DNA of 36,553 bases, taken from assembly GCF_000224415.1 (NCBI RefSeq), contig NZ_AFXQ01000030.1, forward strand, positions 1-36,553, read 5' to 3'. Origin of the DNA: Citricoccus sp. CH26A. Its GTDB lineage: Bacteria > Actinomycetota > Actinomycetes > Actinomycetales > Micrococcaceae. Positions 1-9,800 of this stretch are shown here, piece after piece; within the stretch, counting starts at the first letter, position 1; every line of letters starts with the position of its first letter. The notes under the pieces were generated by a model that had not been told where the DNA came from, made no database searches, and saw only the letters and a list, made by a program, of their open reading frames with translations. Both the position numbers and the translations under genes were made by a program.

Positions 1-207
1 AACGCGGTGACCCCGACCAAGCCGTCGTTCAGCGCCGGGGCCAACACGGTGAGGATCCCGTCGAAGGCGGGCGTCGTCTACTACGTCAACGGGGTGAAGA
101 AGGCGGCCGGGACCTATAAGTACTCCGGGACCGTGACCGTGACCACGAAGGCGTCCTCCACCGGTTACAGGCTGGCGGGAACGCAGAAGTGGAGCGCCCG
201 ACTCTGA
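1..207 (+). CDS. C-terminal end of a probable secreted or surface protein (partial)
   Basis: The reading frame is already open at the first base and ends at TGA 205-207, so only the last 68 residues are visible. The GTG at base 7 is unlikely to be the true start. The segment is rich in Val, Thr, Lys, Tyr and Gly, with a pattern of short beta strands around VYYVNGVKKAAG and VTVTTKA. It resembles the C-terminal beta-rich repeat modules found at the ends of secreted nucleases and other extracellular proteins in Micrococcaceae. That resemblance is from memory, and the catalytic part of the protein lies outside the window. A hairpin terminator follows 57 bases after the stop. Confidence 0.6.
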   Translation, partial: NAVTPTKPSFSAGANTVRIPSKAGVVYYVNGVKKAAGTYKYSGTVTVTTKASSTGYRLAGTQKWSARL

Positions 208-264
208 GGGCCGTCCGCTAGGTCCACCAGGGAGCGTCAACTCCATCAGGTCCATCAGAAAGGT

Positions 265-294
265 AGGGGCAGCCAACTCCCGTTGGCTGCCCCT
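265..294. terminator. Hairpin terminator between convergent genes
   Basis: A perfect 13-bp stem (265-277 with 282-294) closes on a 4-base loop and is followed by a pyrimidine-rich stretch on the plus strand. It lies between the convergent gene ends at 207 and 336 and could serve both strands. Confidence 0.7.
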
Positions 295-335
295 TCCCCG
301 TGCGTCCGCCCCGGGATTCTTGCGACGCGGCCGGC

Positions 336-1460
336 TCAGCTCGTGGCGGCGATCCAGCGCTCGGCGGCCTCGATGACGAGGTCGCGTTCACCGATCCACT
401 GCGGGACTTCGGCACCGGGGAAGACGGCCGTACCGTAGCGGGCCCCGAGCAACTGGCCGGCCAACGAGGCCGTGGAGTCCGAGTCGCCGTCGTGATTGAT
501 CGCCAGGTGCAGCGCAGAGCGGAAGTGGGTGGACGGCTCCGTCCCGGCTCCGGGTCCGGCGGACGTCACCAGGACGGCGTAGACGGCCAGCGCCAGTGCC
601 TCCTCGGCCACCCAGCCCTCGCCCAGTTCGGCGGGCAGGACCGTGGGCAGCGCGGCGGCACCCTGCACGTCCTGCGCCATCGCCACCGCCGTGCCGAGTG
701 CGTCCGCGGCACTGCCGTCGTCGGGAACGGTCTGGAGCCAGTCCAGGGCATCGGCGGCCGCGGCACCGAACCCGTGGCCCGCCATCAGCCGCGAGACCAT
801 CAACCCGACGGCGGCGGCCGATGTCCAGGCGGCCGGATGGCCGTGCGTGAGGACAGCGCCCTGGCGCGCGAGGGACACCACCAACTCGTCCTCGAGCCCG
901 GGCACCATGCCGTAAGGCGCGGAGCGCATGACCGTGCCGCAGCCCTTCGAGCCGGGGTTGTGGGGCTTCTGGGGCAGGCCCATGTCCGGCTGGGACAGAC
1001 CGGACAGACAGGCGTTGCCGGGGGCCCGCCGCACGCGCAGTTCCGCGTGCCCGTCAAGCCACCGCGCCGGCGGCTCCGGCACTCCCACCGGCAGCGTTCC
1101 GTCCTGGGTCCGGAGCCAGCGCAGGCAGGACAGCCAGACACAGGCCGCCGGATCGGCCATCGATCCCTCGTTGGCCCACTCGATCCATTCCAGCAGCCCG
1201 TCCAGCACGAACAGCGTCATCTGGGTGTCGTCACTGACCGGCAGGGTGCCGCCGTCACGCACCTCGGGGACCTGCAGCCGGTGTGCCAGCCCGGCGTCCC
1301 CGAACCGCGCACGGATCTCGTCCAGGGACGAGAACTCGACCGTGTACCCCAGGGCGTCGCCGGCAGCCCCGCCGGCGAGCACGCCCAGGACGCGGGAGGC
1401 ATAGGACGGGGCAGGCTGAGGCTCACCGGGCGCACCGGCCGGTGACGGAGTCGGGGTCAT
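336..1460 (-). CDS. ADP-ribosylglycohydrolase family protein
   Basis: The 374-residue product matches the ADP-ribosyl-glycohydrolase (DraG/ARH) fold. Near the N-terminus are GDALG (about 34-38) and SDDTQMT (76-82), the Asp/Thr motif that binds the paired Mg2+ ions. HGHPAAW follows in the middle, and NHDGDSDSTASLAGQLLGA near the C-terminus is the second metal-binding motif. Family members remove ADP-ribose from proteins, DNA or small metabolites; the substrate cannot be read here. No signal peptide is seen, so it should be cytoplasmic. The start at 1460 is chosen because a TACGAT -10 hexamer (1468-1473) lies exactly 7 nt upstream, giving a leaderless mRNA. An alternative ATG at 1469 overlaps that hexamer. 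The gene is divergent from sbcD across 72 bases. Confidence 0.88.
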   Translation of the reverse strand: MTPTPSPAGAPGEPQPAPSYASRVLGVLAGGAAGDALGYTVEFSSLDEIRARFGDAGLAHRLQVPEVRDGGTLPVSDDTQMTLFVLDGLLEWIEWANEGSMADPAACVWLSCLRWLRTQDGTLPVGVPEPPARWLDGHAELRVRRAPGNACLSGLSQPDMGLPQKPHNPGSKGCGTVMRSAPYGMVPGLEDELVVSLARQGAVLTHGHPAAWTSAAAVGLMVSRLMAGHGFGAAAADALDWLQTVPDDGSAADALGTAVAMAQDVQGAAALPTVLPAELGEGWVAEEALALAVYAVLVTSAGPGAGTEPSTHFRSALHLAINHDGDSDSTASLAGQLLGARYGTAVFPGAEVPQWIGERDLVIEAAERWIAATS

Positions 1461-1467
1461 GGGAACC

Positions 1468-1525
1468 ATCGTAGGGATGCCGGCCGTGGAGATCGGCCAA
1501 TGTCGTCCGCCACGCCCGATAGCGT
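1468..1525. promoter_or_regulatory. Divergent leaderless promoters (ARH-family gene / sbcD)
   Basis: The minus-strand -10 is TACGAT at 1468-1473, 7 nt before the ATG at 1460. The plus-strand -10 is TAGCGT at 1520-1525, 7 nt before the ATG at 1533. Neither start codon has a Shine-Dalgarno sequence, so both transcripts probably begin at the start codon. The two promoters share the 46 bases between the hexamers. Confidence 0.6.
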
Positions 1526-1532
1526 TGGTCAC

Positions 1533-2786
1533 ATGCTGATCCTGCACACCTCCGACTGGCACCTGGGCCGGTCCTTCCACGGCACCGGCATGCTCGAGTC
1601 CCAGCGAGAGGTGCTCGCACACCTCGTGGCCACCGTCGCCGACCGCGGTGTGGACCTGGTCCTGGTGGCCGGGGACGTCTACGACCGCGCCCTGCCCGCG
1701 GCGGACGCCGTGGAGCTGCTCGACCACACCCTGGCGGAGCTGAGCCGGACCGGGGCCCGGGTCATCCTCACGAGTGGCAACCACGACTCCGCGATCCGCC
1801 TGGGCTTCGGCGGTCACCTGCTGGACGCCGCGGGCGTGCACCTGCGCACCCGCACGGACCGGATCACCGACCCCGTGGTGCTGGAGGATCCCGAGGGCGG
1901 CCGGGTCGCCGTCTACGGGATCCCCTACCTCGAACCCCGGCAGGCCGGGCAGGACTGGGGCGTGGCCGCCGACCACGCAGCCGTGACGGCCGAGGCCGTC
2001 CGCCGGGTGCGTGAGGACGCCGCCGAGCGCTTCAGCACCGCCGGCCGGGGCGGTCACGACGCCGGGACGGCCGTGATTGTCATGGCCCACCTCTTCGCCG
2101 CCGGTGGCGCCGGATCGGACAGCGAACGGGACATCGGCGCCTCGGCCCCGGGCCCGGGGTCCGCGACGACCGACGGCGAGGGGGCCGGGGACACCCAGGA
2201 TCCCACGGCGATGGTCGGCACCCTCGGCCAGGTGCCCGTCACGGTGTTCGACGGCATCGACTACGTCGCGCTGGGACACCTGCACGGGCGCCAGGCCATG
2301 GCTCCGACCGTGCGCTATTCCGGTTCGCCCCTGCCCTATTCCTTCTCGGAGGCGAACCACACCAAGGGCGGTCTGCTCGTGACGACCGCCGGCGGTGAGG
2401 TCACCGGCGTGGAGACCGTGGACTGGTCCGCCGGCCGGAAGCTGGCCGTGCTGCGCGGGAGGATCGAGGACCTGCTGGAGAACCCGGCGCACGCCTGGGC
2501 GGAGGACCGCTGGTGCCAGGTCACGGTGACGGACCCGGTCCGCCCGCCGCAGGCCTACCAGCGTCTCAGGGAACGCTTCGACGGACTGCTGAACTTCATC
2601 CTCGAGCCGGAGGGATCCGCGGACCGGCAACCCTCCACCTACGCCGCCCGGCTGGCCGCGGCGAGGACCGACCTGGACGTCTGCACGGGATTCGTCGAGC
2701 ACGTGCGTCAACGGCCGGCCAGCGAGGAGGAGTCCGGCCTGTTGCGACTGGCCCTCGAGGAGACCAGGACCGGAGCCACCGCATGA
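1533..2786 (+). CDS. sbcD: Exonuclease SbcCD subunit D (Mre11-like nuclease)
   Basis: The product has 417 residues and is the nuclease subunit of SbcCD, which trims hairpins and protein-blocked DNA ends. All calcineurin-type phosphoesterase motifs are visible: D8-W-H10 in HTSDWHLG, D48 and D51 in GDVYDR, GNHD at 82-85, and GHLH with H249 and H251. An acidic, Gly/Ala-rich insert of about 35 residues lies just before the GHLH region and looks like a lineage-specific loop. The ATG at 1533 is preferred over upstream codons because TAGCGT sits 7 nt before it and the protein starts directly with the conserved MLILHTSDWH. The stop overlaps the sbcC start (ATGA), so the two are translationally coupled. 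Confidence 0.95.
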   Translation: MLILHTSDWHLGRSFHGTGMLESQREVLAHLVATVADRGVDLVLVAGDVYDRALPAADAVELLDHTLAELSRTGARVILTSGNHDSAIRLGFGGHLLDAAGVHLRTRTDRITDPVVLEDPEGGRVAVYGIPYLEPRQAGQDWGVAADHAAVTAEAVRRVREDAAERFSTAGRGGHDAGTAVIVMAHLFAAGGAGSDSERDIGASAPGPGSATTDGEGAGDTQDPTAMVGTLGQVPVTVFDGIDYVALGHLHGRQAMAPTVRYSGSPLPYSFSEANHTKGGLLVTTAGGEVTGVETVDWSAGRKLAVLRGRIEDLLENPAHAWAEDRWCQVTVTDPVRPPQAYQRLRERFDGLLNFILEPEGSADRQPSTYAARLAAARTDLDVCTGFVEHVRQRPASEEESGLLRLALEETRTGATA

Positions 2787-5700
2787 GGATCCACTGCCTG
2801 CAACTGCAGGCGTTCGGTCCCTTCGCCGAACGCGAGGAGGTGGACTTCTCCATACTCAACGACGCCGGACTGTTCCTGCTGGACGGTCCCACCGGTGCCG
2901 GCAAGTCCACGGTGCTGGCCGGCATCTGCTTCGCGCTGTACGGCTCCGTCCCGGGGGACCGCACCCCCGAGTCCCTGGCCAGCACCCAGGCCCCGATCGG
3001 GACCCGGCCGGAGGTGCTGCTCGACTTCACCGTGGGCGGTCGGCGCTTCGAGGTCCAGCGCTGGCCGAGATACCGCCGGCCGGCGCGACGGAAGCTGAAG
3101 GACGGCACCGGGCTGACGGAGGAGAAGGCCGGTGCCGTCCTGCGCGAGCACCGCGAGGGCCAGTGGCGGGAGGTGTCCGTGCGCGCCGACGAGATCGGAC
3201 AGCTGCTGGGCCAGGTGCTCCACCTCGATGCCGACCAGTTCATGCGGGTGGTGCTGCTGCCCCAGGGCGAGTTCGCCACCTTCCTGCGGGCGAGGTCAGC
3301 GGACAAGGAGACCCTCCTGCGCAAGCTCTTCGGCACCGGGAGGTTCGACGGCGTCGAGGACTTCCTGGCGCGCCGGTACCGGCACCTCGAATCCGCGGTC
3401 AGCCGGGACCGGGATCAGGTGGCCACCGCCCGGGCGGACCTCATCTCCTGCCTCACGGAGGGGCTCGGCGATGACTGGTGGGCACGCGGTGACGACGGCC
3501 CTGGGCGTGATGACGAGGCTGTTCGCGAGGACGGGGAGGGAGCCGGGCTGACGGTGCCGGTGACCGGTCCGGACTCCGGCGGGGCCTGCCGGCCACAGGA
3601 CTGGACGGACGAGGACCTGGGCACTCGCGGTGCCGCGGCCATCGACGCCGCCGTGGCCGGGTCCCGCGCGGCGCGCCAGCAGGCGGCCGCGGCCCTGACG
3701 GCGGCCCAGGAGCACCTCGAGGCCCTGACCCGCCGCCGCCAGGATCTGCGTCAGGCCCTGGCCTGGCAGGGACGGTCCGTCCGGCACGCGGAGCGTGCCG
3801 GACAGGTCTCCGAGGACCGCGCCGCCCTGGAACGCCACGGGGTCGCCGTGACCGTGGACCGGAGGGCGCGGGAGGCCGAGGCCGCCGAGGAGGCCCACCG
3901 TTCTGCGGTGCTCACCCTCGAGGGCGCCCGGGCCACCGCCCTGGAGGACACCCACTGCCGCGCCTGGGCGGCCGAGGCGGCGGATGGCGCCGAGGAGGAC
4001 CGGTTCGAGGTCCTGCGCCAGCGGGCCGACCGTGAACTGGACCGACTGTCCGCCCGGGAACGGGACGCCGAGAGCCTGCGTGACCTCGACGCGGAGGTCG
4101 AGCGCCTGCAGTCCTCCATCAGCGCCCTGACCGAGCGCGCGGAGACCGCCGACGCCGAACGGCGTGCGCTGGCAGAGGCCCGGGAAGCCCTGCAACAGCG
4201 GGTCGAGGACCTCGGTGCGCCCGCTGCCGGACTGGAATCGGCCCGCGCCGTGATGGACGAGGCCACCGCCCGGCGGGAGGCTTCCCTGGCCCACCAGGAA
4301 CACCGTGCCGCACTCCAGGCCGCCCAGGACGCCGTACGGGACGCCACGGACCGCGCCCAGGAGGCGGTGGATGCCTGGCACCGGGTGGTGGAACGCCGGC
4401 TGGCCGGTGCGGCATCCCTGCTCGCCGAGGAACTCCGTGCGGGCGAACCCTGTCAGGTCTGCGGATCGGTGGAGCACCCCGCCCCGGCGGCCACCGGGGG
4501 GATCGAGATCTCCACCGAGGCCCAGGACCGGGCCCGCCGTGCTATGGACGAGGAGACCGCCAGTCGCCGGGCGGCCGAGGACGCCGTCGAACGGGCCCGC
4601 GAGTCGGCCGAGCTCAGTCGGCTGGCGGCCGGGGGGCTGGACCCGGAGGAGGCCACGGTCGCCGTCGCCCGGGCCGGTTCGGCCCTGGACGCGGCGGAAC
4701 GGGCCGCCGATGACCTCGCCGCGGCGCGTGCCGCCCTGGAGGACAACGACCGGGAACACCAGTCCCGGCAGGCCATCGTCGGCGCCGCCCGGCAGGAGGC
4801 CGCAGTGGCTCGCTCCCGGTGCGAGGCGGCCTCCCAGGAGGCCGGACGCCTGCGGTCCGAACTGGCCGGTCTGCTCGAGGACCGGCAGAGCCTGGCCGAG
4901 CTGCGGCAGGAACTGACCCGGTCGCGCGGACTGGTGGACGCGGTCACCGAGGCCGCACGGCGGGCCGCCACCACCCGCTCCCTCCTCGACCAGGCCGCGA
5001 CCGGCCTGCGCGAGGAGCTCACGGCCAGTGGCTTCGACTCGGTCGAGCAGGTGCGGGCGGCCCTGCTGGGCGAGGAGGACGAGCAGTCCAGGTCCATCCG
5101 CGTCCGGGACTGGGACCGCGAGGCGGCCGCCCTGGCGGAGCTGGAGGCCAGCGCGACCGTCGTCCGCGGCCGGGAGCTGCTCGCCGCCGGGACCGAGACG
5201 CCCGCCGACGAGGAGGTGGAAGAACAGGCCGGACGAGTCGCGGAGGCCGAGAGGGCACGGGAGGACGCGGCCGAACGTGCCGGGGGACTGGAATCGGTGC
5301 AGCGTCAGGTCCGGCGTCAGGTGGGTGCCCTGGACGAGGTCGCCGCCCGATCGGCCGGCCAGTTGGCGGCCCTGGAGGACGCCGAGGGACTGCTCAGGCT
5401 GGTCCGGGGCCAGGGTGAGAACACGCTGAGGATGACGCTGGGCAGCTACGTCCTGGCCGGACGCCTCGAGGAGGTCGTGGCCTCGGCCACCGAACGGCTC
5501 CTGGGCATGACGCAGGGACGTTACGAGCTGCGGCACGACGACGCCGCCCGGGGGCGGGGCGTCCGGGGCCTGGACATCACCGTCTTCGACCGGTACACGG
5601 AGGACGAACGGGCTGCCGGGACCCTGTCCGGCGGCGAGACGTTCATGGCGTCCCTGGCCCTGGCGCTCGGCCTGGCGGACACCGTTCAGGCGGAGGCCGG

Positions 5701-5926
5701 CGGTGTGGAGATGGACACCCTGTTCGTGGACGAGGGCTTCGGCTCGCTGGACACCGCCTCCCTGGAGGACGTCATGCGGGTCCTGGACGGGCTGCAGGCC
5801 GGTGGCCGGGCCATCGGGGTGGTCAGCCACGTGGAGCGGATGAAGCAGGACATCGGCTACCGCCTCGAGGTCCTCAAGACCCGCCGGGGCTCGCACCTGC
5901 GGGTGGTCGTGCCGGAGCAGTCCTGA
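2783..5926 (+). CDS. sbcC: Exonuclease SbcCD subunit C (Rad50-like SMC ATPase)
   Basis: The 1047-residue ATPase subunit partners SbcD in processing DNA ends. The N-terminal half-domain carries Walker A GPTGAGKST at 35-43 and the expected Q-loop region around QGEFATFLRA. Long Ala/Glu/Arg-rich coiled-coil arms follow. The Rad50 zinc hook CQVC is at 557-560, near the middle as expected. The C-terminal half-domain has the ABC signature LSGGET near 950 and Walker B LFVDEGFGSLD near 980. Its start overlaps the sbcD stop by 4 bases. Length and motif order are normal, and I see no frameshift. It is among the most Arg/Glu/Ala-rich genes here, which explains the long meaningless open frame on the opposite strand. 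Confidence 0.96.
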   Translation: MRIHCLQLQAFGPFAEREEVDFSILNDAGLFLLDGPTGAGKSTVLAGICFALYGSVPGDRTPESLASTQAPIGTRPEVLLDFTVGGRRFEVQRWPRYRRPARRKLKDGTGLTEEKAGAVLREHREGQWREVSVRADEIGQLLGQVLHLDADQFMRVVLLPQGEFATFLRARSADKETLLRKLFGTGRFDGVEDFLARRYRHLESAVSRDRDQVATARADLISCLTEGLGDDWWARGDDGPGRDDEAVREDGEGAGLTVPVTGPDSGGACRPQDWTDEDLGTRGAAAIDAAVAGSRAARQQAAAALTAAQEHLEALTRRRQDLRQALAWQGRSVRHAERAGQVSEDRAALERHGVAVTVDRRAREAEAAEEAHRSAVLTLEGARATALEDTHCRAWAAEAADGAEEDRFEVLRQRADRELDRLSARERDAESLRDLDAEVERLQSSISALTERAETADAERRALAEAREALQQRVEDLGAPAAGLESARAVMDEATARREASLAHQEHRAALQAAQDAVRDATDRAQEAVDAWHRVVERRLAGAASLLAEELRAGEPCQVCGSVEHPAPAATGGIEISTEAQDRARRAMDEETASRRAAEDAVERARESAELSRLAAGGLDPEEATVAVARAGSALDAAERAADDLAAARAALEDNDREHQSRQAIVGAARQEAAVARSRCEAASQEAGRLRSELAGLLEDRQSLAELRQELTRSRGLVDAVTEAARRAATTRSLLDQAATGLREELTASGFDSVEQVRAALLGEEDEQSRSIRVRDWDREAAALAELEASATVVRGRELLAAGTETPADEEVEEQAGRVAEAERAREDAAERAGGLESVQRQVRRQVGALDEVAARSAGQLAALEDAEGLLRLVRGQGENTLRMTLGSYVLAGRLEEVVASATERLLGMTQGRYELRHDDAARGRGVRGLDITVFDRYTEDERAAGTLSGGETFMASLALALGLADTVQAEAGGVEMDTLFVDEGFGSLDTASLEDVMRVLDGLQAGGRAIGVVSHVERMKQDIGYRLEVLKTRRGSHLRVVVPEQS

Positions 5927-5934
5927 CCGGACGG

Positions 5935-5940
5935 TACCGT
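5935..5940 (+). promoter_or_regulatory. -10 element, leaderless start of transglutaminase gene
   Basis: TACCGT lies 6 nt before the ATG at 5947 and 8 bases after the sbcC stop. No Shine-Dalgarno is visible, so the gene probably has its own leaderless transcript even though it is close behind sbcC. Confidence 0.5.
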
Positions 5941-5946
5941 GGAACC

Positions 5947-6816
5947 ATGCGCCGCCACGTCCGATCCACCCTGACCGTCCGGCCCTCCGAGGGTACCCGC
6001 ATGGTCCTGGCGGTGGCCGCCGCCGATGCCGAGGGCATGGAGCGGGTGTCCGAGCGACTGGACGTCCGCACCCCCGCCGGGCGGCTTCCCGTCCGCGAGG
6101 TCCGGGACCACCACGGGGGGCGCCTGCACGTGGTGGACGTCCCGGTCAGCTTCGCCGAGTCCAGCGGGGCCGTCGGCTGGGAGGACGACGACGAGTCGCC
6201 CACGGTCGCCGAGGCGGGCTTCTCCTCGGAGCCGCCTGAACCGGGGACCGTCCGGGTCGACTACGCCTGCATCGTGGCCGGGCGGGAGGCCGAGCCCGTC
6301 GGTGACGAAGCCGACCTGATCCGGTACGTGCGCCCCTCCCGGTATGCCGAGTCGGACAAGCTCTACCCGCTGGCCGCGAGCCTGTTCCGCGACGTCGGGG
6401 GAATGGAGCTGCTGCACGCCGTGGAGCAGTGGGTCAACGCCAACCTCCGCTACGTGCCCGGGTTCTCCCGCGGTACCGACGGCGCCGTGGACGCCTTCCT
6501 CTCGCGCCAGGGCGTGTGCCGGGACTTCGCGCACCTCGTGGTGGCCCTGCTGCGCGCTCGGAACGTGCCGGCCCGCGTGGTGGCCGGCTACGCCCCGGGA
6601 CTGCGGCCCATGGACTTCCATGCCGTGGCCGAGGCCTGGATGGACGGTCAGTGGCACCTGCTGGACGCCACCCGGCTCTCGGACACCGACGCCCTGGTGC
6701 GGGTGTCCACCGGGGCGGACTCCTCGGACACGGCCTTCCTGTCCACCGTGCGCGGCGGACTGTTCCTGGACCGGATCAGCGTGGACGCGATGCTCGCCGA
6801 CAGCCAGCCGGTCTAA
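5947..6816 (+). CDS. Transglutaminase-like cysteine protease-fold protein
   Basis: The 289-residue protein has a transglutaminase-like domain in its C-terminal half. The likely catalytic triad is C191 in GVCRDFAH, H225 in DFHAVAEAW and D240 in LLDATR, in the order and spacing of the family. The N-terminal 150 residues form a beta-rich region typical of the bacterial type, where members act as peptidases or peptide-modifying enzymes; the substrate is unknown. No signal peptide or membrane helix is seen, so a cytoplasmic location is likely. It starts 20 bases after sbcC but has its own -10 hexamer. No link to DNA repair can be inferred beyond adjacency. Confidence 0.88.
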   Translation: MRRHVRSTLTVRPSEGTRMVLAVAAADAEGMERVSERLDVRTPAGRLPVREVRDHHGGRLHVVDVPVSFAESSGAVGWEDDDESPTVAEAGFSSEPPEPGTVRVDYACIVAGREAEPVGDEADLIRYVRPSRYAESDKLYPLAASLFRDVGGMELLHAVEQWVNANLRYVPGFSRGTDGAVDAFLSRQGVCRDFAHLVVALLRARNVPARVVAGYAPGLRPMDFHAVAEAWMDGQWHLLDATRLSDTDALVRVSTGADSSDTAFLSTVRGGLFLDRISVDAMLADSQPV

Positions 6817-6827
6817 CCCCGTGGCCG

Positions 6828-6855
6828 GGCCGCGCCGGTCCGGGCCCGAGCGGCC
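6828..6855. terminator. Weak hairpin between convergent genes
   Basis: GGCCGC (6828-6833) can pair with GCGGCC (6850-6855) around a GC-rich loop that may fold further. There is no T-tract. It lies between the convergent ends at 6816 and 6868 and is the only candidate for termination there. Confidence 0.25.
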
Positions 6856-6867
6856 AGGCCCCTGCGG

Positions 6868-9800
6868 TCAGGCCTCAGCGGCCTCCGTCCGGGCCCGCCG
6901 CCGTTCCACGGCGCCCTCCACGAGCCGGTAGAGCACCGGGACCAGCAGCAGGGTGAGCAGGGTGGAGGACACCAGTCCGCCGATGACGACCACCGCCAGC
7001 GGTTGGGAGATGAACCCGCCGTGACCGGTGATGCCCAAGGCCATCGGCACCAGGGCCAGGATCGTGGCCAGGGCCGTCATCACGATCGGACGCAACCGGT
7101 TGAGCGCTCCCTGCTGCAGGGCCGAGTCCAGCGTGTGACCGGGGCGGCGCCGGTACTGGTTGATCAGGTCGATGAGCACGATCGCGTTGGTCACCACGAT
7201 TCCGACGAGCATGAGCATGCCGATCAGGGCGGGCAGGCCCAGGGAGGTGCCGGTGACCAGCAGCAGGGCGATAGCCCCGGTGGCCGCGAACGGGATGGAG
7301 ACCAGCAGGATCAGCGGCTGGATGAGCGACTTGAACGTCGCGACCATGATCACGTAGACGATGGCGACGGCGGCCAACAGGGCCAGGTACAGGTCCCGGA
7401 ACGTCTCCGCCTGCTGGGTGGCCGCGCCGCCCAGCTCGGCGGACGCCCCCTCGGGCAGGGACAGGTCCTCCAGGGCGGTCCCCACCGCGGTGGAAACCGC
7501 ACCCAGGTCGTCCCCGTCCGGAGTGACGGAGACGATCACCACCCGGTCGCCGTTGGAGGAGGACACCGAGGAAAGCACCTCCTGCCGGGAGACCTCGGCC
7601 AGTCCGGACAGGGCGAGCGGTCCGGTCGCCGTCTGGACCTCGACGTCCCGCAGCTGCTGCAGTGTCGTGATCTCCTCCGGCTTGCCGATGCGCACGGGAT
7701 AGTCGGTGTACTCCAGCCGGACCGTACCGGAGGGGACCGGGTTCAGGGCCGCCGCGGCCTGCGCGGCGACCGCCTCCTCGGTCAGCCCGGCTTCCGCCGC
7801 GGCCAGCCGGTCCACGTCGACCTGGAAGGTCGGGCGGGCCGCCGCGAGGTTCGAGGACACCTCCCGGGCCCCCTCGACGCCGGCCATGGCCTCCATCACC
7901 CGGTCGTTGGCCTGAGCCAGCAGGTCCGGCGTCGGTGCCGAGACGGTGATCTCCACGTCCGAGGACGTGCCGAACCCGCCGGAGGTGGACACGGTGACGG
8001 AGCCGGCCCCCTCGAGACGGTCCAGCCGGGAGCGGGCATCGTCGTGGATGCGTTCCTGGTCGGCGTCCGTGTCGGTGAGCACCGTGAACCGGGCCTCGTC
8101 CGCGCTGCCGCGCAGTCCCGGCACGAACCCGGCCGATCCGGCCGTCCACTGCACGTCCAGGACCCCGTCCACGTCCACCAGGACCTCCTCCACCCGGCCC
8201 GCGGCCGCCGTCGTGGTCTCCAGCGAGGTGCCCGGCTCCTGGGCGGCCGTGACGGTGAAGGTGTTCTGCCCCGTGTTGCCCAGCAGGTTCGTCGGCACGA
8301 GGGGGACCATGGCGACCGTGGCCCCCAGCAGGAGCACCGCCGCGACCAGGGTGATGACGGGATGCCGCTGGGTGCCCCGCAGCGCGGGCAGGTAGAGCCG
8401 CTGGAGCGGCCCGCGGGCCGCGACCGCCGGGGCGGCGGGCGCGGTGTCTGAGGAGTGCCGTGCCGCGGGACTGCCCGGTCGCCTGCCGCCCGGGGTGCGG
8501 CCCAGGAACCACCAGGACAGCACGGGGACGATCGTCAGGGCCACCAGCAGCGAGGCCAGCAGCGCGATGGCCATGGTGATCGCGAAGGGACGGAACAGCT
8601 CACCGGCGACCCCGCCCACCAGGGCGATCGGCGCGAACACCGCCACGGTCGTGAGCGTGGAGGCCGTGATGGCGGTCGCGACCTCCCCGGTACCGGACAG
8701 GATCGCGGTGCGCTTGTCCTCGCCGTTGCCCAGGTGCCGCTTGATGTTCTCCACCACCACGATGGAGTCGTCCACCACCCGGCCGATCGAGATGGTCAGC
8801 GCCCCGAGGGTGAGCATGTTGAGCGAGTAGTCCGAGACGCGCATCCCGATGAACGTCACCAACAGGGACAGCGGGATGGAGATGGCCGTGACCAGGGTGG
8901 AGCGTATCGAGCCCAGGAACACCAGGATCACCAGCACGGCGAACACCAGTCCGAGCAGGCCCTCGACCAGCAGGGTGTCGATCGACTGCTCGATGAACGG
9001 GGCCTGGTCGAAGACCACCGTGATGGTGGCCCCGTCGCCGAGCAGTGACTCCAGCTCCGGGATCAGCTCGCCGATCGCGTGGGACAGGGCGACGGTGTCC
9101 GCGTCCGGGGTCTTCGTCACGGACAGTCCCAGCGTGTCCACGCCGTTCGTGCGGGTCACCGAGGTCGCGTCGTCGTCGCGGATCCCGACCTCGGCCACCT
9201 CGCCCAGGCGCACCGGTCCCGCCGAGGCCGGGGGCTCGGCCGGGATCGCGGGAGCGGCCCCCGGCCCGGTCCCGTCGGCCCGCTGGCCGGGCTGCTGCGG
9301 AGCGGGTCCGGCAGTGGCCGGTGGGGTGGAACCGTCCTCGGCGGACACCAGGACGACGTCGCGGACGTCGTCGAGGGACTCGACCGGCGCGCCGGCCTGG
9401 ACCGGCAGGGTCAGCGTCCCCTCGGTGACCTGGCCGATGGGGAACAACCCCACGTTCTCCTCCAGGGCGGTGACGATGTCCCCGGTCGACAGTCCGGCCG
9501 CGGCCAGCTGCTCCTGGTCCGGGACGACGGCGATGTGCTGGTCCGTGCCACCGGTCACCGCGGCGCTGCGGACACCGTCGACCTTCTGCAACCGGGGGGT
9601 GACGAGGCGCTCGACCTCCGAGCGCAGCTCGTTGAGCCCGGTGGCCCCGTCCGTGGAGCCCACCGCCATGAAGACCACCGGGAAGTCCGAGACCGATCCC
9701 GCGAACGAGCTCGTCTCGGTGCCGTCCGGCAGTCGTTCGGAGACGTTCGCCACCGCGCGGTCGACCTGGGCCCGTGCGCGGTTCAGGTCCGTGCCGTACT

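Noticed and set aside
3296-5896. Long open frame (866 codons) on the minus strand inside sbcC
   Set aside because: Stop-free antisense frames are expected in very GC-rich coding DNA. The plus-strand frame carries every Rad50/SbcC motif, while this one has none.
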